From Candidatus Ornithobacterium hominis (GTDB taxonomy: Bacteria; Bacteroidota; Bacteroidia; Flavobacteriales; Weeksellaceae), in assembly GCF_951229915.1 (NCBI RefSeq), contig NZ_OX579588.1:372001-436000 (forward strand): 64,000 nucleotides of DNA. Direction: 5' to 3'. Shown here piece after piece: positions 33,973 through 46,236 of this stretch. Position 1 is the first letter of the stretch. Each line of letters starts with the position of its first letter. The notes beneath the pieces are model-generated. The model had not been told where the DNA came from. It saw nothing but the letters and a program-made list of their open reading frames with translations, and did not search any database. The position numbers and the translations under genes are program-made.

Positions 33973-34515
33973 ATGAGTGAAATGAAATGGTATGTTCTTA
34001 AGACGATTAGTGGAAGAGAGCATAAGGTCAAAGAGTACATTGAAGATGAAATTTCTTATCAAGGTTTGAGTAACCATTTAGGGCAGATTGTTGTTCCTGT
34101 AGAGAAAGTTATTCAGATTAAAAATGGGAAAAAGTTACAAAAAGAGCGAGTTTATTACCCAGGATATGTGATGATTGAAGTGGATTTAATAGGTGAAATA
34201 CCTCACATTATCAAAAATGTAAATGGTGTGATAAGTTTCTTGAGTTCTACTAAAGGAGGAGATCCTGTCCCTATGCGAAAAAATGAAGTTAATCGTATGT
34301 TAGGTAGAATGGATGATCTTTCTGATGAGGAGGAATTAGTTAATATTCCTTATATGGTTGGCGAAACAATCAAAGTTATTGATGGTCCTTTTAATAATTT
34401 CAATGGAGTTATAGAAGAAATCAATGAAGAAAAAAGAAAGTTGAAAGTTATGGTTTCAATTTTTGGTCGTAAAACTCCTTTGGAGTTGAATTATGTTCAA
34501 GTAGAAAAAATTTAG
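33973..34515 (+). CDS. nusG: Transcription termination/antitermination protein NusG
   Basis: A 180-residue RNA-polymerase-associated factor. The NGN domain starts with KWYVLKTISGREHKVKEYIE and the C-terminal KOW motif is VIDGPFNNFNGVIEEIN. It couples transcription to Rho and to ribosomal protein uS10. Standard length and position before rplK. Confidence 0.98.
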   Translation: MSEMKWYVLKTISGREHKVKEYIEDEISYQGLSNHLGQIVVPVEKVIQIKNGKKLQKERVYYPGYVMIEVDLIGEIPHIIKNVNGVISFLSSTKGGDPVPMRKNEVNRMLGRMDDLSDEEELVNIPYMVGETIKVIDGPFNNFNGVIEEINEEKRKLKVMVSIFGRKTPLELNYVQVEKI

Positions 34516-34560
34516 GCTGCTTCCAAAAATAAACGCTTAATTTTTTAAAGTAAATTAAAG

Positions 34561-35001
34561 ATGGCAAAAAAAATTCAAAAAATTGTAAAACTTCAGGTTA
34601 GAGGTGGGCAAGCAAATCCTTCCCCACCCGTAGGTCCTGCTTTAGGTGCTGCAGGGGTTAATATTATGGAGTTTTGTAAACAATTTAATGGTCGTACACA
34701 AGACAAGCAGGGTAAAGTTTTACCTGTGGTTATTACTGTTTATCAAGATAAATCTTTTGATTTTGTTGTTAAGACTCCTCCTGCTGCTGTTCAGTTACTA
34801 GAGGCTGCTAAATTAAAAGGAGCTTCAGGTGAACCTAATAGGGTCAAGGTTGCTACTGTAACATGGGATCAAGTTCAAGCGATAGCAGAAGATAAAATGG
34901 CTGATTTGAATTGTTTTACAGTTAATTCAGCAATGAAAATGGTAGCTGGAACTGCGAGATCAATGGGGATTAATGTGAAAGGTGGAACTAAACCAGAGTA
35001 A
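34561..35001 (+). CDS. rplK: 50S ribosomal protein L11
   Basis: A 146-residue uL11 with the N-terminal [20 protein letters not shown] and the C-terminal rRNA-binding domain ending in [11 protein letters not shown]. Part of the factor-binding stalk base. It is followed by rplA after 4 bases. Confidence 0.99.
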   Translation: MAKKIQKIVKLQVRGGQANPSPPVGPALGAAGVNIMEFCKQFNGRTQDKQGKVLPVVITVYQDKSFDFVVKTPPAAVQLLEAAKLKGASGEPNRVKVATVTWDQVQAIAEDKMADLNCFTVNSAMKMVAGTARSMGINVKGGTKPE

Positions 35002-35005
35002 TTAT

Positions 35006-35695
35006 ATGGCAAATTTAACTAAAAATCAAAAAGAGATAGCGAAGAAATATGATAAGACTAAAGCTTACACTTTAGAAGAAGCTTCTTCGATTGTAAAAGA
35101 GATAAGCATGGTAAAGTTTGACGCTACGGTTGATATTGCTGTTCGCTTAGGTGTAGATCCTAAGAAAGCAAATCAAATGGTAAGAGGCGTTGTTTCTTTG
35201 CCACATGGAACAGGAAAAGATGTTAAAGTTTTAGCCTTAGTTACTCCAGATAAAGAGCAAGAAGCGAAAGATGCGGGTGCAGATTATGTGGGTCTTGATG
35301 AGTATTTAGAGAAAATCAAAGAAGGTTGGACAGATGTAGATGTTATTGTAACCATGCCTGCTGTAATGGGGAAATTAGGTCCATTAGGTAGAGTTCTTGG
35401 GCCACGTGGGCTAATGCCTAATCCTAAAGCTGGAACAGTTACGATGGATGTTTCAAAAGCAGTAAGTGATGTGAAAGCTGGAAAGATTGATTTTAGGGTT
35501 GATAAAACTGGCATCGTTCATGCTATTGTAGGAAAGGTTTCTTTTCCTGCGGAAAAGATTATGGAAAATGCAAAGGAATTGATTCAAACTTTACAAAAAA
35601 TGAAACCTACTGCAGCAAAAGGTGTTTATATGAAGAGTATTTACTTATCTTCAACGATGAGTCCTTCTGTACAAGTAGATCCAAAAAGTGTTTAA
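35006..35695 (+). CDS. rplA: 50S ribosomal protein L1
   Basis: A 229-residue uL1 with the signature [10 protein letters not shown] and the two-domain layout of the L1 stalk protein. The ATG at 35006 ([11 protein letters not shown]) is preferred; an in-frame extension to 34982 would overlap rplK. uL1 often represses its own operon, but no clear operator was identified here. Confidence 0.98.
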   Translation: MANLTKNQKEIAKKYDKTKAYTLEEASSIVKEISMVKFDATVDIAVRLGVDPKKANQMVRGVVSLPHGTGKDVKVLALVTPDKEQEAKDAGADYVGLDEYLEKIKEGWTDVDVIVTMPAVMGKLGPLGRVLGPRGLMPNPKAGTVTMDVSKAVSDVKAGKIDFRVDKTGIVHAIVGKVSFPAEKIMENAKELIQTLQKMKPTAAKGVYMKSIYLSSTMSPSVQVDPKSV

Positions 35696-35713
35696 TTCGA
35701 AATTGATTGAAAG

Positions 35714-36238
35714 ATGACAAGAGAACAAAAAGCGCAAATGATAGATGATCTTCAACAGATATTGGTTGATACAGATACTATATATTTAACAGATATTTCG
35801 GGATTAAATGCTTCTGAGACTTCAATTTTAAGAAGAGCTTGTTTTAAGAAAGATATTCAGCTAAGAGTGGTGAAAAACACTTTGTTGAAAAAAGCTATGG
35901 AGCGTGTAGAAGATAAAGAATATGAAGAGTTGTATGATGTTCTGAAAGGGAACACTGCAATTATGATTTCTGATAAAGAAAATGCTCCAGCAAAGGTAAT
36001 TAAAGATTTTAGAAAAAAATCAGAGAAACCTATCTTAAAAGGGGCTTGGATTCAAGCCGCAGTTTATGTTGGTGATGACAAGGTTGATACTTTATCTAAC
36101 TTGAAATCTAAAGAAGAATTGATAGGCGATGTAATCAATATCCTACAGTCTCCAATGAAAACAGTTGTTTCTCAACTCCAAAGTGGAGGACAGAAATTAT
36201 CTGGATTAGTTAAAACGCTAAGTGAGCGTTCAGAATAA
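35714..36238 (+). CDS. rplJ: 50S ribosomal protein L10
   Basis: A 174-residue uL10 that anchors the L7/L12 stalk: MTREQKAQMIDDLQQIL, LRVVKNTLLKKAME, and a C-terminal helix for L12 binding. Confidence 0.98.
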   Translation: MTREQKAQMIDDLQQILVDTDTIYLTDISGLNASETSILRRACFKKDIQLRVVKNTLLKKAMERVEDKEYEELYDVLKGNTAIMISDKENAPAKVIKDFRKKSEKPILKGAWIQAAVYVGDDKVDTLSNLKSKEELIGDVINILQSPMKTVVSQLQSGGQKLSGLVKTLSERSE

Positions 36239-36283
36239 AAAATACACTCAATAATTATAAATAAAATTTAAAAAGCATTAAAA

Positions 36284-36661
36284 ATGGCAGAATTAAAAGA
36301 ATTAGCAGAACAGTTGGTAAATTTAACTGTAAAAGAGGTAAATGAATTAGCAGATATTTTAAAAGAAGAGTATGGTATTGAGCCAGCTGCTGCTGCAGTA
36401 GCTGTAGCAGGACCAGTTGCTGGAGGAGAAGCAGGAGGAGAGGAAGAGAAATCAGAATTTGATGTTATCCTAAAGTCTGCAGGAGCTTCTAAATTAGCTG
36501 TTGTGAAATTAGTTAAAGAATTGACTGGTAAAGGATTAAAAGATGCTAAGGATTTAGTAGATGGTGTTCCTGCAACATTGAAAGAAGGTGTTTCAAAAGA
36601 AGAAGCAGAAGCTTTGGCTAAACAATTAGAAGAAGCAGGTGCTGAGGTTGAATTGAAATAA
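36284..36661 (+). CDS. rplL: 50S ribosomal protein L7/L12
   Basis: A 125-residue bL12 with an N-terminal dimerisation helix, an Ala/Gly-rich hinge (about 35-50) and a C-terminal domain with [19 protein letters not shown]. It recruits translation GTPases. It is separated from rpoB by 148 bases that contain a long hairpin. Confidence 0.98.
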   Translation: MAELKELAEQLVNLTVKEVNELADILKEEYGIEPAAAAVAVAGPVAGGEAGGEEEKSEFDVILKSAGASKLAVVKLVKELTGKGLKDAKDLVDGVPATLKEGVSKEEAEALAKQLEEAGAEVELK

Positions 36662-36682
36662 TTTCAATAGAGTTTTAATTAA

Positions 36683-36720
36683 GGGTTTAGACCTTCACTT
36701 TGGGTGATAGGTCTAAGCCT
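36683..36720 (+). promoter_or_regulatory. Long hairpin in the rplL-rpoB spacer (candidate attenuator or processing site)
   Basis: GGGTTTAGACCTTCAC pairs with GTGATAGGTCTAAGCCT (one bulge, wobbles at the base) around TTTGG. No T tract follows closely, so it looks more like a processing site or partial attenuator than a terminator. The E. coli rplL-rpoB spacer carries an attenuator and an RNase III site at the same place. Confidence 0.55.
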
Positions 36721-36809
36721 ATTTTAGGTAATAAGAGTCTTAAACCGTTCAAAGGTTTTGTTAATAGAGGGTAAAATAACTCTATAAAATTTAAAACATA
36801 ATAACCAAT

Positions 36810-39800
36810 ATGAGTACATTGGCAAAGAAAGAGCATAAAAGAAATAATTTTTCATCAACAAAGAATATTGCTGATTTTCCTGATTTTCTTGACATTCAAT
36901 TAAAGTCTTTTGAAGATTTTTTCCAGCTAGAAACGCGTCCTGATCAAAGAAAAAATGAAGGCTTATTTAAAACTTTTGCGGAAAATTTCCCTATAAGTGA
37001 TACAAGAAATCAGTTTGTTTTAGAATTTCTTGATTACTTTGTTGATTCCCCTAGATATTCTATACAAGAATGTATCGAAAGAGGTTTAACCTATAGTGTC
37101 CCCTTAAAAGCACGATTAAAACTTTATTGTACAGATCCTGAACACGAAGATTTTGAAACAGTGGTTCAAGATGTTTATTTAGGTACAATACCTTATATGA
37201 CACCGAGTGGTTCTTTTGTGATTAACGGAGCAGAAAGAGTTATTGTTTCTCAATTACACAGATCTCCAGGTGTATTTTTTGGTCAATCTTATCACGCCAA
37301 TGGAACTAAATTATACTCTTCTAGAATTATTCCATTTAAGGGATCTTGGATTGAATTTGCTACAGATATTAATTCTGTAATGTATGCTTATATTGATAGA
37401 AAAAAGAAATTGCCTTTAACGACTTTGTTGAGAGCAATTGGTTATGAAAGAGATAAAGATATTTTAGAAATTTTTGATTTAGCTGAAGAAATTAAAGCTA
37501 ACAAATCTAACTTAAATAAAGTCCTTGGACGAACACTAGCGGCAAGAGTTTTAAATACATGGCATGAAGATTTTGTAGATGAAGACACAGGCGAGGTTGT
37601 TTCAATTGAAAGAAATGAAATAGTTTTAGATCGGGAAACTATTCTTGAAAAAGAACACATCGAAGAAATTTTAGATTCAGGTGTGAAAACAATTTTGTTG
37701 CATAAAGAAGATAATAAAGCTTCTGATTATGCTATTATTTTAAATACGCTACAAAAAGACCCCACTAATACAGAAAAAGAAGCGGTAGAATATATTTATC
37801 GTCAACTAAGAAATGCTGAACCACCAGATGAAGAGACAGCAAGAGGAATTATAGATAAACTATTTTTTTCTGACACTCGCTATAGTTTAGGTGAAGTAGG
37901 GCGCTATCGGTTAAATAAAAAATTAGGACTTAATATTTCAGAAGAAATTCAGGTTTTAACGAAAGAAGATATTATCTCTATTGTTAAACATTTGATAGAA
38001 TTAGTGAATTCAAAAGCTGAGGTGGATGATATTGACCACTTGTCAAACCGTCGAGTTAGAACCGTAGGTGAGCAAATGGCAAATCAGTTTGGTGTAGGTT
38101 TAAATCGTATGGCAAGAACCATTCGAGAAAGAATGAACGTAAGAGACAATGAAGTCTTTACACCAATTGATCTTATTAATGCTAAGACTTTATCTTCTGT
38201 TATCAATTCATTTTTTGGGACAAACCAACTTTCTCAGTTCATGGATCAAACAAATCCATTATCTGAAGTAACTCATAAGCGTAGACTCTCAGCTTTAGGG
38301 CCAGGAGGTTTGTCGAGAGAGAGAGCAGGGTTTGAAGTACGAGATGTTCATTATACACACTATGGTAGACTTTGTCCTATCGAGACACCTGAGGGACCAA
38401 ACATCGGTTTGATTTCCTCTCTTTGTGTTTATTCTAAAGTCAACAATATGGGATTTTTGGAGACACCTTATAGAAGAGTTGAAGATGGAAAAGTTAATCT
38501 AAAAGAAGCTCCTGTTTATTTAACTGCAGAAGAAGAAGAAGATCAAATTATAGCCCAAGCAAATGCTAAATTAAATGATGATGGTAACTTCGTAAATGAT
38601 AGGGTTATTGCAAGAGAAGATGGAGATTTTCCAGTAGTAGAACCTAATCGTGTTAATTTGATGGATGTTGCTCCCAATCAAATTGCTTCGATTTCAGCTT
38701 CTTTGATTCCATTTTTGGAACATGATGATGCCAACCGTGCGTTGATGGGGTCGAACATGATGCGTCAAGCTGTTCCTTTGTTGAAACCCCAGTCTCCTAT
38801 TGTGGGTACAGGACTAGAAGGTTCTGTGGCGAAGGACTCTAGAATTTTGATGAATGCTGAGGGAAATGGCGTAGTAAAGTATGTCGATGCACAAAAAATT
38901 ACGATTGACTATGAAAGATCTGAAGAAGAAGAAGCCGTAAGCTTTGATTCTTCAGAAAAAACATATGAGTTAATTAAATTTAGAAAAACAAACCAAGGTA
39001 CTTGTATTAACTTAAAACCTATTGTGAAAGTAGGGGATAAGGTAGTAAAAGGACAAGTTTTATGTGAAGGCTATGCGACGGAAGAAGGTGAATTAGCTTT
39101 AGGAAGAAACTTATTGGTTTCCTTCATGCCTTGGAAAGGATATAACTTTGAGGATGCGATTGTAATCTCAGAAAAAGTTGTAAGAGAAGACTGGTTTACT
39201 TCTATTCATATCGATGAATATTCAATGGATGTTCGTGATACTAAATTAGGTATGGAGGAATTAACTAACGATATTCCAAATGTTTCTGAAGATGCAACCA
39301 AAGATTTAGATGAAAACGGTTTAATCAGAATCGGTGCAGAGGTAAAGCCTGGAGATATTCTTATCGGTAAAATTACTCCTAAAGGAGAATCAGACCCAAC
39401 GCCAGAAGAAAAATTATTGAGAGCAATTTTCGGAGATAAGGCAGGCGATGTGAAAGATGCTTCGCTCAAGGCTAATCCGTCATTGAGAGGGGTGGTAATT
39501 GATAAAAAATTATTTGCAAGAAGTATAAAAGATAAAAATAAACGCGCAAAAGATAAAGTTACCATTGAGAAATTAGATAAGAGTTTCCAGAAAAATTTTG
39601 ATGAATTAAGAGATGTTTTGCTCGAAAAATTATATAAACTTTTAAATGGGAAAACTTCACAAGGAATATTTAATGACTTAAATGAAGAAGTGATTCCTAA
39701 GGGAGCTAAATTCACACAGAAATTATTATCAAGCGTGGATGACTATTTGAATTTAACAGGAGGAACTTGGACGACGGATGAAGATTTAAATGAACTTGTA

Positions 39801-40643
39801 AAGCAATTATTGCACAATTATAAAATTAAAAATAATGATTTGCAAGGAGTATTAAATCGAGAGAGATTTACCATTTCTGTAGGAGATGAATTACCAGCTG
39901 GTATTATAAAGCTTGCAAAAATTTACATTGCTAAAAAACGTAAATTAAAAGTGGGTGATAAAATGGCAGGACGCCATGGTAACAAAGGTATCGTTGCTCG
40001 AATCGTAAGAGATGAAGATATGCCGTTCTTAGAAGATGGAACGCCAGTAGATATAGTATTAAATCCATTGGGGGTACCTTCTCGCATGAATATTGGGCAG
40101 ATTTTTGAGACCGTACTAGGATGGGCTGGTAAAAAATTGGGAGAAAAATATGCAACACCTATTTTTGATGGAGCTCACATTGATGAAATTAATGAACTCA
40201 CAGACAAAGCAGGTATTCCACGATACGGAACAACTTATTTGTATGACGGTGGAACTGGAGAAAGATTTGCCCAAAAAGCTACCGTAGGAGTTATTTATAT
40301 GTTGAAATTAGGACATATGGTTGATGATAAAATGCACGCAAGATCTATCGGGCCATATTCATTGATTACACAGCAACCATTAGGTGGTAAAGCACAGTTT
40401 GGTGGGCAAAGATTTGGTGAAATGGAGGTTTGGGCTTTAGAAGCTTATGGAGCATCCAATATTCTTCGAGAAATTTTGACTGTTAAATCAGATGATGTTA
40501 TTGGTCGTGCAAAAACTTACGAATCAATCGTGAAGGGGGATGCGATGCCAGAACCAGGTATTCCAGAATCTTTCAATGTATTATTGCATGAGCTGCAAGG
40601 TCTTGGATTGGATATTGATTTACTTCAATCTGAAAATCAATAA
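36810..40643 (+). CDS. rpoB: RNA polymerase subunit beta
   Basis: The 1277-residue catalytic subunit of RNA polymerase. Rifampicin-cluster region [25 protein letters not shown] is intact in order, followed by [22 protein letters not shown] and [11 protein letters not shown]. The C-terminal [11 protein letters not shown] and [21 protein letters not shown] motifs are present. It precedes rpoC by 41 bases. Length is typical of Bacteroidota. Confidence 0.99.
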   Translation: MSTLAKKEHKRNNFSSTKNIADFPDFLDIQLKSFEDFFQLETRPDQRKNEGLFKTFAENFPISDTRNQFVLEFLDYFVDSPRYSIQECIERGLTYSVPLKARLKLYCTDPEHEDFETVVQDVYLGTIPYMTPSGSFVINGAERVIVSQLHRSPGVFFGQSYHANGTKLYSSRIIPFKGSWIEFATDINSVMYAYIDRKKKLPLTTLLRAIGYERDKDILEIFDLAEEIKANKSNLNKVLGRTLAARVLNTWHEDFVDEDTGEVVSIERNEIVLDRETILEKEHIEEILDSGVKTILLHKEDNKASDYAIILNTLQKDPTNTEKEAVEYIYRQLRNAEPPDEETARGIIDKLFFSDTRYSLGEVGRYRLNKKLGLNISEEIQVLTKEDIISIVKHLIELVNSKAEVDDIDHLSNRRVRTVGEQMANQFGVGLNRMARTIRERMNVRDNEVFTPIDLINAKTLSSVINSFFGTNQLSQFMDQTNPLSEVTHKRRLSALGPGGLSRERAGFEVRDVHYTHYGRLCPIETPEGPNIGLISSLCVYSKVNNMGFLETPYRRVEDGKVNLKEAPVYLTAEEEEDQIIAQANAKLNDDGNFVNDRVIAREDGDFPVVEPNRVNLMDVAPNQIASISASLIPFLEHDDANRALMGSNMMRQAVPLLKPQSPIVGTGLEGSVAKDSRILMNAEGNGVVKYVDAQKITIDYERSEEEEAVSFDSSEKTYELIKFRKTNQGTCINLKPIVKVGDKVVKGQVLCEGYATEEGELALGRNLLVSFMPWKGYNFEDAIVISEKVVREDWFTSIHIDEYSMDVRDTKLGMEELTNDIPNVSEDATKDLDENGLIRIGAEVKPGDILIGKITPKGESDPTPEEKLLRAIFGDKAGDVKDASLKANPSLRGVVIDKKLFARSIKDKNKRAKDKVTIEKLDKSFQKNFDELRDVLLEKLYKLLNGKTSQGIFNDLNEEVIPKGAKFTQKLLSSVDDYLNLTGGTWTTDEDLNELVKQLLHNYKIKNNDLQGVLNRERFTISVGDELPAGIIKLAKIYIAKKRKLKVGDKMAGRHGNKGIVARIVRDEDMPFLEDGTPVDIVLNPLGVPSRMNIGQIFETVLGWAGKKLGEKYATPIFDGAHIDEINELTDKAGIPRYGTTYLYDGGTGERFAQKATVGVIYMLKLGHMVDDKMHARSIGPYSLITQQPLGGKAQFGGQRFGEMEVWALEAYGASNILREILTVKSDDVIGRAKTYESIVKGDAMPEPGIPESFNVLLHELQGLGLDIDLLQSENQ

Positions 40644-40684
40644 AATAACATCATATAATTATTAATTTATATATAGAAAATTCA

Positions 40685-43600
40685 ATGTCAACTAATAAAA
40701 CGCTTTCGAGCAAATTTGATAAAATTCGTATAGGTTTAGCCTCTCCAGAATCTATTTTACAAGAGTCTCATGGTGAGGTTTTAAAGCCAGAAACAATCAA
40801 TTACCGTACGCATAAACCAGAAAGAGATGGCCTTTTCTGTGAGAGAATATTTGGCCCAGTAAAAGATTATGAATGCGCTTGTGGTAAGTATAAAAGAATT
40901 CGATACAAAGGTATTGTATGTGATCGCTGTGGAGTTGAAGTTACAGAAAAAAAGGTACGTAGAGATCGTATAGGGCATATCAATCTTGTTGTTCCTGTAG
41001 CGCATATTTGGTATTTTAGATCTTTGCCTAATAAGCTAGGTTATATTCTAGGAGTTCCATCCAAGAAATTAGACATGATTGTTTATTATGAACGATATGT
41101 AGTCATTCAACCAGGTATAGCAAAAGGGCTAGAAGGAGAAGAACTTCAAGTAATGGACTTCTTGACAGAGGAAGAATACTTGGATATCATGGAAACGCTT
41201 CCTATTGAGAATCAATATTTAGATGATTCTGATCCTAATAAGTTTATCGCTAAAATGGGAGCTGAATGCTTGGAAGAATTACTGAAAAGAATTGATTTAG
41301 ATGAGCTTTCTTATGACCTTCGTCATAAAGCTCACAATGAAACTTCAAAGCAAAGAAGAACAGAGGCCTTGAAACGCTTACAAGTGATTGAATCTTTGCG
41401 TGAATCAAATGAAGGAAATAAAATTAATCGCCCAGAGTGGATGATTCTTAAAGTTATTCCTGTTATTCCACCAGAGTTAAGACCTTTAGTTCCTTTAGAT
41501 GGAGGACGATTTGCTACTTCTGATTTAAATGATTTGTACCGACGGGTTATTATCAGAAACAATCGTTTAAAAAGGCTTATGGAAATTAAAGCTCCAGAAG
41601 TCATTCTTAGAAATGAGAAAAGAATGTTGCAAGAGTCAGTAGACTCTCTATTAGATAATACTCGAAAATCTTCTGCTGTAAAGGCGGATGGGAATAGACC
41701 ATTGAAGTCACTTTCAGACTCATTGAAAGGAAAGCAAGGGCGATTCCGTCAAAATTTATTGGGTAAACGTGTTGACTATTCAGCTCGTTCTGTTATCGTA
41801 GTAGGACCAGACTTAGAATTACACGAATGCGGTTTGCCAAAGGATATGGCAGCTGAACTTTATAAGCCTTTCATTGTTAGGAAATTAATTGAAAGAGGGG
41901 TTGTGAAGACAGTTAAATCAGCGAAAAAAATCATTGATAGAAAAGAGCCTGTTGTTTGGGATATTTTAGAAAACGTACTAAAAGGACATCCCGTCTTGCT
42001 TAACCGTGCTCCAACTTTGCACCGTTTGGGAATTCAAGCATTTCAACCTAAATTAATAGAAGGTAAGGCTATACGTTTACATCCATTAGCATGTACAGCA
42101 TTCAACGCAGACTTCGATGGAGATCAGATGGCAGTGCATTTACCTTTAGGGCCAGAAGCAATTTTAGAAGCACAGCTTTTAATGTTAGGTTCGCAAAATA
42201 TTTTGAATCCAGCCAATGGTTCGCCAATTGCTGTCCCTTCTCAAGATATGGTTCTTGGTTTATACTATATGACCAAGATTCGCAAAAGTGATGAGAATTA
42301 TAAAGTAAAAGGAGAAGGCTTGATATTTTATGATGAAGATGAAGTAAGAATCGCTTACAATGAGAAAGCTGTTGACTTAAATGCAAGTATTAAAGTTAGA
42401 GCTTCTGTGAAAGAAGGAGGGGAATTAGTTACTAAATTAATTGAAACTAGTGTAGGGCGAGTCTTATTTAATCGAATTGTCCCAGAAAATATTGGTTTTA
42501 TCAATGAAGTTTTAACTAAAAAATCTTTAAGAAATGTTATTGGTAAAATTTTAAAAGAAACAGATTTCCCAACCACAGCAGCATTCTTAGACCGAATGAA
42601 AACATTAGGTTATACCAATGCCTTTGAAGGTGGACTTTCATTTAGCTTAGGAGATATTTTGATTCCAGACCAAAAAACGGAAATGATTCAAGATGCAATT
42701 ACCCAAGTGGATGCTATTCGAGGAAATTATAACATGGGATTAATTACCAATAATGAGCGTTACAACCAAGTCATTGATGTTTGGACTAATACCAATGCAA
42801 GCTTAACGGAATTGGTGATGAAGAGAATGCGAGAAGACCAGCAAGGATTTAATTCAGTTTATATGATGCTTGATTCAGGAGCTCGTGGTTCTAAAGAACA
42901 AATTAGACAGCTTTCAGGAATGCGTGGATTGATGGCTAAGCCACAAAAAGCAGGTTCTTCGGGAGGTGATATTATTGAAAACCCGATTATTTCTAATTTC
43001 CGAGAAGGACTTTCTATCTTAGAATACTTCATTTCCACACACGGAGCTCGTAAAGGTCTTGCAGATACAGCTCTGAAAACAGCTGATGCAGGATATTTAA
43101 CACGTCGTTTGGTTGATGTCTCTCAGGATATTATCATCAATGAGGATGATTGTGGTGCGTTGAGAGGTTTAGAAATCACTGCATTGAAGAAAAATGATGA
43201 AATTGTAGAACCTTTAAGAGATAGGATTTTAGGTAGAACTTCATTGAACAATGTTTACCATCCAGAAACAGATGAAGTTTTAGTAGAAGCAGATCAAATC
43301 ATAACAGAAAATATTGCCGATGCTATTCAAGCAGCTGATTTAGATATGATAGAGGTTCGCTCACCATTAACGTGTGATTCTAAATCTGGAATTTGTGCTA
43401 AATGCTATGGGCGAAACTTAGCCACTAATCAAGCAGCTCAGTTAGGCGAAACCGTAGGTGTTGTAGCAGCTCAGTCTATTGGTGAGCCAGGTACACAGTT
43501 GACGCTTCGCACCTTCCATGTAGGGGGTACAGCGGGTAACGTTTCAGAAGAATCTACTTTGAAAGCTAAACAAAGTGGTAGAGTAGAATTTGATGAATTA

Positions 43601-44980
43601 AAAACAGTAAGAAGTGAGAATGAAGTTGGGGAATCAGTGGATATTGTCATTTCTAGAACAACTGAATTTAAGCTATTGAATAAGCGAGGTGAAGTTGTGA
43701 TGACCAATAATATCGCTTATGGTTCTGTGTTGCACGTAGCAAACGGTCAAGAAGTGAAAAAAGATCAAAAAATTACTACTTGGGATCCTTATAATGCTAT
43801 TATCATTGCAGAAACAGCAGGTAAAATTGAGTTTGAAAACATCGAGCAAGGTTCTACCTTCCAATTAGAAGTTGATGAACAAACTGGGTTTACTGAAAAA
43901 GTAATTTCAGAAAGTAGAAACAAGAAATTGATTCCTACGCTTAAAGTTATTTCTAAAGATGGAGAAGAGAAATCTTATAACCTGCCAGTAGGTGCTCATT
44001 TGATTGTAGAAGATGGAGAAGAAATTAAAGCAGGTAAAACTTTAGTTAAAATTCCTAGAAAATCAGCTAAAGCAGGAGATATTACTGGTGGTTTGCCACG
44101 TGTTACAGAGTTGTTTGAGGCTCGTAACCCATCAAACCCTGCAGTAGTTTCAGAAATTGATGGTTTAGTTTCTTTTGGTAAAATTAAAAGAGGTAACCGT
44201 GAAATTATTGTCGAATCAAGAAGTGGAGAAATAAAAAAATACTTGGTAAAATTATCTAATCAGATTCTTGTTCAAGAAAATGATTATATTAAAGCAGGAA
44301 TGCCACTTTCGGAAGGAGCAATTACACCAACGGATATTTTGAGCATCAAAGGCCCAACAGCCGTTCAGGAATATTTGGTGAATGAAATACAAGAAGTTTA
44401 TCGTTTGCAAGGAGTGAAAATTGATGACAAACACTTTGAAATCATTGTAAGGCAAATGATGAGAAAAGTTAGAATCATCGATGCTGGAGACACGAGATTC
44501 TTGGATTCTAGTTTAGAACATAAAATTGACTTCATTGAAGAAAATGACAGAATTTTTGGAATGAAAGTCGTAGAAGATGCTGGAGATAGTGAGGTGTTGA
44601 AGCCAGGACAAATTCTAACTGTACGCGAATTAAGAGATGAAAATTCTAAATTGCGTAGAGATGATAAGAATTTGGTGATAGCAAGAGATGCCATGCCAGC
44701 TACAGCAGAACCTATTTTGCAAGGGATAACACGTGCTGCATTACAAACGAAATCATTCATCTCAGCCGCTTCTTTCCAAGAAACGACAAAAGTGCTCAAT
44801 GAAGCTGCCGTAGCTGGAAAAGTAGATGATTTAAATGGACTGAAAGAAAACGTAATTGTAGGGCATTTAATTCCAGCCGGAACAGGTCTTAAAGAATACC
44901 AAAACATCATCGTAGGTAGTAAAAAAGAATATCAAGAGATGACCGGAGAAGAAAGTGAAAAAAATACAGTAACTCAATAA
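40685..44980 (+). CDS. rpoC: RNA polymerase subunit beta'
   Basis: The 1431-residue subunit with the active-site Mg-binding NADFDGD (474-480). The N-terminal zinc site is CACGKYKRI...CDRCG; the second zinc site includes [13 protein letters not shown]. The bridge/trigger region [13 protein letters not shown] is present. Full length for the phylum. It is followed after 7 bases by a DUF3467 gene. Confidence 0.99.
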   Translation: MSTNKTLSSKFDKIRIGLASPESILQESHGEVLKPETINYRTHKPERDGLFCERIFGPVKDYECACGKYKRIRYKGIVCDRCGVEVTEKKVRRDRIGHINLVVPVAHIWYFRSLPNKLGYILGVPSKKLDMIVYYERYVVIQPGIAKGLEGEELQVMDFLTEEEYLDIMETLPIENQYLDDSDPNKFIAKMGAECLEELLKRIDLDELSYDLRHKAHNETSKQRRTEALKRLQVIESLRESNEGNKINRPEWMILKVIPVIPPELRPLVPLDGGRFATSDLNDLYRRVIIRNNRLKRLMEIKAPEVILRNEKRMLQESVDSLLDNTRKSSAVKADGNRPLKSLSDSLKGKQGRFRQNLLGKRVDYSARSVIVVGPDLELHECGLPKDMAAELYKPFIVRKLIERGVVKTVKSAKKIIDRKEPVVWDILENVLKGHPVLLNRAPTLHRLGIQAFQPKLIEGKAIRLHPLACTAFNADFDGDQMAVHLPLGPEAILEAQLLMLGSQNILNPANGSPIAVPSQDMVLGLYYMTKIRKSDENYKVKGEGLIFYDEDEVRIAYNEKAVDLNASIKVRASVKEGGELVTKLIETSVGRVLFNRIVPENIGFINEVLTKKSLRNVIGKILKETDFPTTAAFLDRMKTLGYTNAFEGGLSFSLGDILIPDQKTEMIQDAITQVDAIRGNYNMGLITNNERYNQVIDVWTNTNASLTELVMKRMREDQQGFNSVYMMLDSGARGSKEQIRQLSGMRGLMAKPQKAGSSGGDIIENPIISNFREGLSILEYFISTHGARKGLADTALKTADAGYLTRRLVDVSQDIIINEDDCGALRGLEITALKKNDEIVEPLRDRILGRTSLNNVYHPETDEVLVEADQIITENIADAIQAADLDMIEVRSPLTCDSKSGICAKCYGRNLATNQAAQLGETVGVVAAQSIGEPGTQLTLRTFHVGGTAGNVSEESTLKAKQSGRVEFDELKTVRSENEVGESVDIVISRTTEFKLLNKRGEVVMTNNIAYGSVLHVANGQEVKKDQKITTWDPYNAIIIAETAGKIEFENIEQGSTFQLEVDEQTGFTEKVISESRNKKLIPTLKVISKDGEEKSYNLPVGAHLIVEDGEEIKAGKTLVKIPRKSAKAGDITGGLPRVTELFEARNPSNPAVVSEIDGLVSFGKIKRGNREIIVESRSGEIKKYLVKLSNQILVQENDYIKAGMPLSEGAITPTDILSIKGPTAVQEYLVNEIQEVYRLQGVKIDDKHFEIIVRQMMRKVRIIDAGDTRFLDSSLEHKIDFIEENDRIFGMKVVEDAGDSEVLKPGQILTVRELRDENSKLRRDDKNLVIARDAMPATAEPILQGITRAALQTKSFISAASFQETTKVLNEAAVAGKVDDLNGLKENVIVGHLIPAGTGLKEYQNIIVGSKKEYQEMTGEESEKNTVTQ

Positions 44981-44987
44981 ATAAATT

Positions 44988-45305
44988 ATGGAAAATAATA
45001 ATCAAAATCAGCAAGTAAAAAATTTCGATATTGAAATCAATCCTGAAACAGCTTCAGGAATCTATTCAAATTTAGCCCTTATCAATCATTCAAATACAGA
45101 GTTTGTTGTTGATTTCATTCAAATGATGCCAGGAATGCCTAAAGCACAAGTGAAATCTAGAATTGTATTGACTCCACAGCATGCTAAGCGATTAGCACAA
45201 GCGTTGGTAGATAATATCAATAAATTTGAAAATCAATTTGGTGAAATTAAAGAGCCAGAGCAAGGTCAGGTTCCGCTGAATTTCGGTCCGAAAGGAGAGG
45301 CTTAA
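44988..45305 (+). CDS. DUF3467 family protein
   Basis: A 105-residue small acidic protein, well conserved in Bacteroidota (NPETASGIYSNLALINHSNTEFVVDFI, MMPGMPKAQVKSRIVLTPQHAKRL). Function unknown. Its position 7 bases after rpoC suggests co-transcription with RNA polymerase genes and makes a transcription-related role plausible, but this is inference. A terminator follows. Confidence 0.9.
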   Translation: MENNNQNQQVKNFDIEINPETASGIYSNLALINHSNTEFVVDFIQMMPGMPKAQVKSRIVLTPQHAKRLAQALVDNINKFENQFGEIKEPEQGQVPLNFGPKGEA

Positions 45306-45331
45306 AAATTTTTTAAGGCTTAAAAAAAAGC
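45304..45331 (-). repeat. Dispersed palindrome before the rpoC-DUF3467 terminator
   Basis: ATTTTTTAAGGCTTAAAAAA (central G) begins at the DUF3467 stop codon and runs into the terminator stem. Confidence 0.7.
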
Positions 45332-45362
45332 GATGAATTTTATAGATTCATCGCTTTTTTTA
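45326..45362. terminator. Bidirectional terminator between the rpo operon and speB
   Basis: GCGATGAAT (45330-45338) pairs with ATTCATCGC (45346-45354), with A-rich and T-rich flanks on either side. It serves both convergent units. Confidence 0.92.
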
Positions 45363-45366
45363 ATTT

Positions 45367-46218
45367 TTATTTGTTAAAGTAGTAAGCCAGCATTTTATAA
45401 TACAATTTTGCAGCTAAGAAATCTGTTGATTTTTCATCTTCTCTCGCAGCTAATTCTACAATATCAAAGCCGATGACTTCATATTTTTTAAAGACTTTTT
45501 TGAGTAGTTTTAAAACTTCATAAAATCCTAATCCACCAGGTTCTGGCGTTCCTGTAGAAGGTGCAATGGACGGGTCAAATCCGTCTAAATCTATCGTAAT
45601 GTAAACTGGTAATTTTTTAAAGCGCTTCAAAACCTCTTTTTGCCAATTTTTTTGTTCATGAATTTCATGTGCAAAAAATACATTTTTAGGGTTCATATGT
45701 TCTACCTCAGAAGCATCCATCGAACGAATTCCAACTTGTATCAAGTTATTTTTTTGACTCGCTTCATAGACTGCACAAGCATGATTGCATTGACTACCCA
45801 AATATTCTGGGCGTAAATCGGTGTGAGCATCAATTTGTAAAATATTCAACTTACCATGGTGTTCATGCATAGCACGCATGGCACCGATACTGATGGAATG
45901 TTCTCCTCCAAATAAAGTGACGAGCTTACCCTTCCCCAAATTATTTTTTACGGTTTTATAAACTGCCTCTGTCATTTTTTCAGGGCTATCATTCTCATCT
46001 ACACTATCGTGAAGATAAACACCGTTTAAATAAGGCTCACTAGCAGTTTCGATGTCATAAAGTTCCATGTTTTCTGCGGCATTCAAAAAAGCTTCAGGGC
46101 CTTTATCAGCTCCCTTTCCCCAAGTGCTAGTCCCATCGTATGGGACGGGGATTAAAATGACTTTAGCATTTTCTTCTAAACCATATTTTTCTTCAACTCC
46201 TGCAAAGGTTCTTTTCAT
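45367..46218 (-). CDS. speB: Agmatinase family ureohydrolase
   Basis: A 283-residue binuclear manganese enzyme of the arginase/agmatinase family. Metal-binding motifs: GGEHSIS, DAHTDLR and the DLDGFDPSIAPSTGTPEPGG stretch. Agmatinase splits agmatine into putrescine and urea. The family also includes related guanidino hydrolases, so the substrate is by homology. Last gene of the birA-idi-gcvT-speB unit, 18 bases after gcvT. Confidence 0.88.
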   Translation of the reverse strand: MKRTFAGVEEKYGLEENAKVILIPVPYDGTSTWGKGADKGPEAFLNAAENMELYDIETASEPYLNGVYLHDSVDENDSPEKMTEAVYKTVKNNLGKGKLVTLFGGEHSISIGAMRAMHEHHGKLNILQIDAHTDLRPEYLGSQCNHACAVYEASQKNNLIQVGIRSMDASEVEHMNPKNVFFAHEIHEQKNWQKEVLKRFKKLPVYITIDLDGFDPSIAPSTGTPEPGGLGFYEVLKLLKKVFKKYEVIGFDIVELAAREDEKSTDFLAAKLYYKMLAYYFNK

Positions 46219-46236
46219 TGTTTGTTTCTTAATAAA

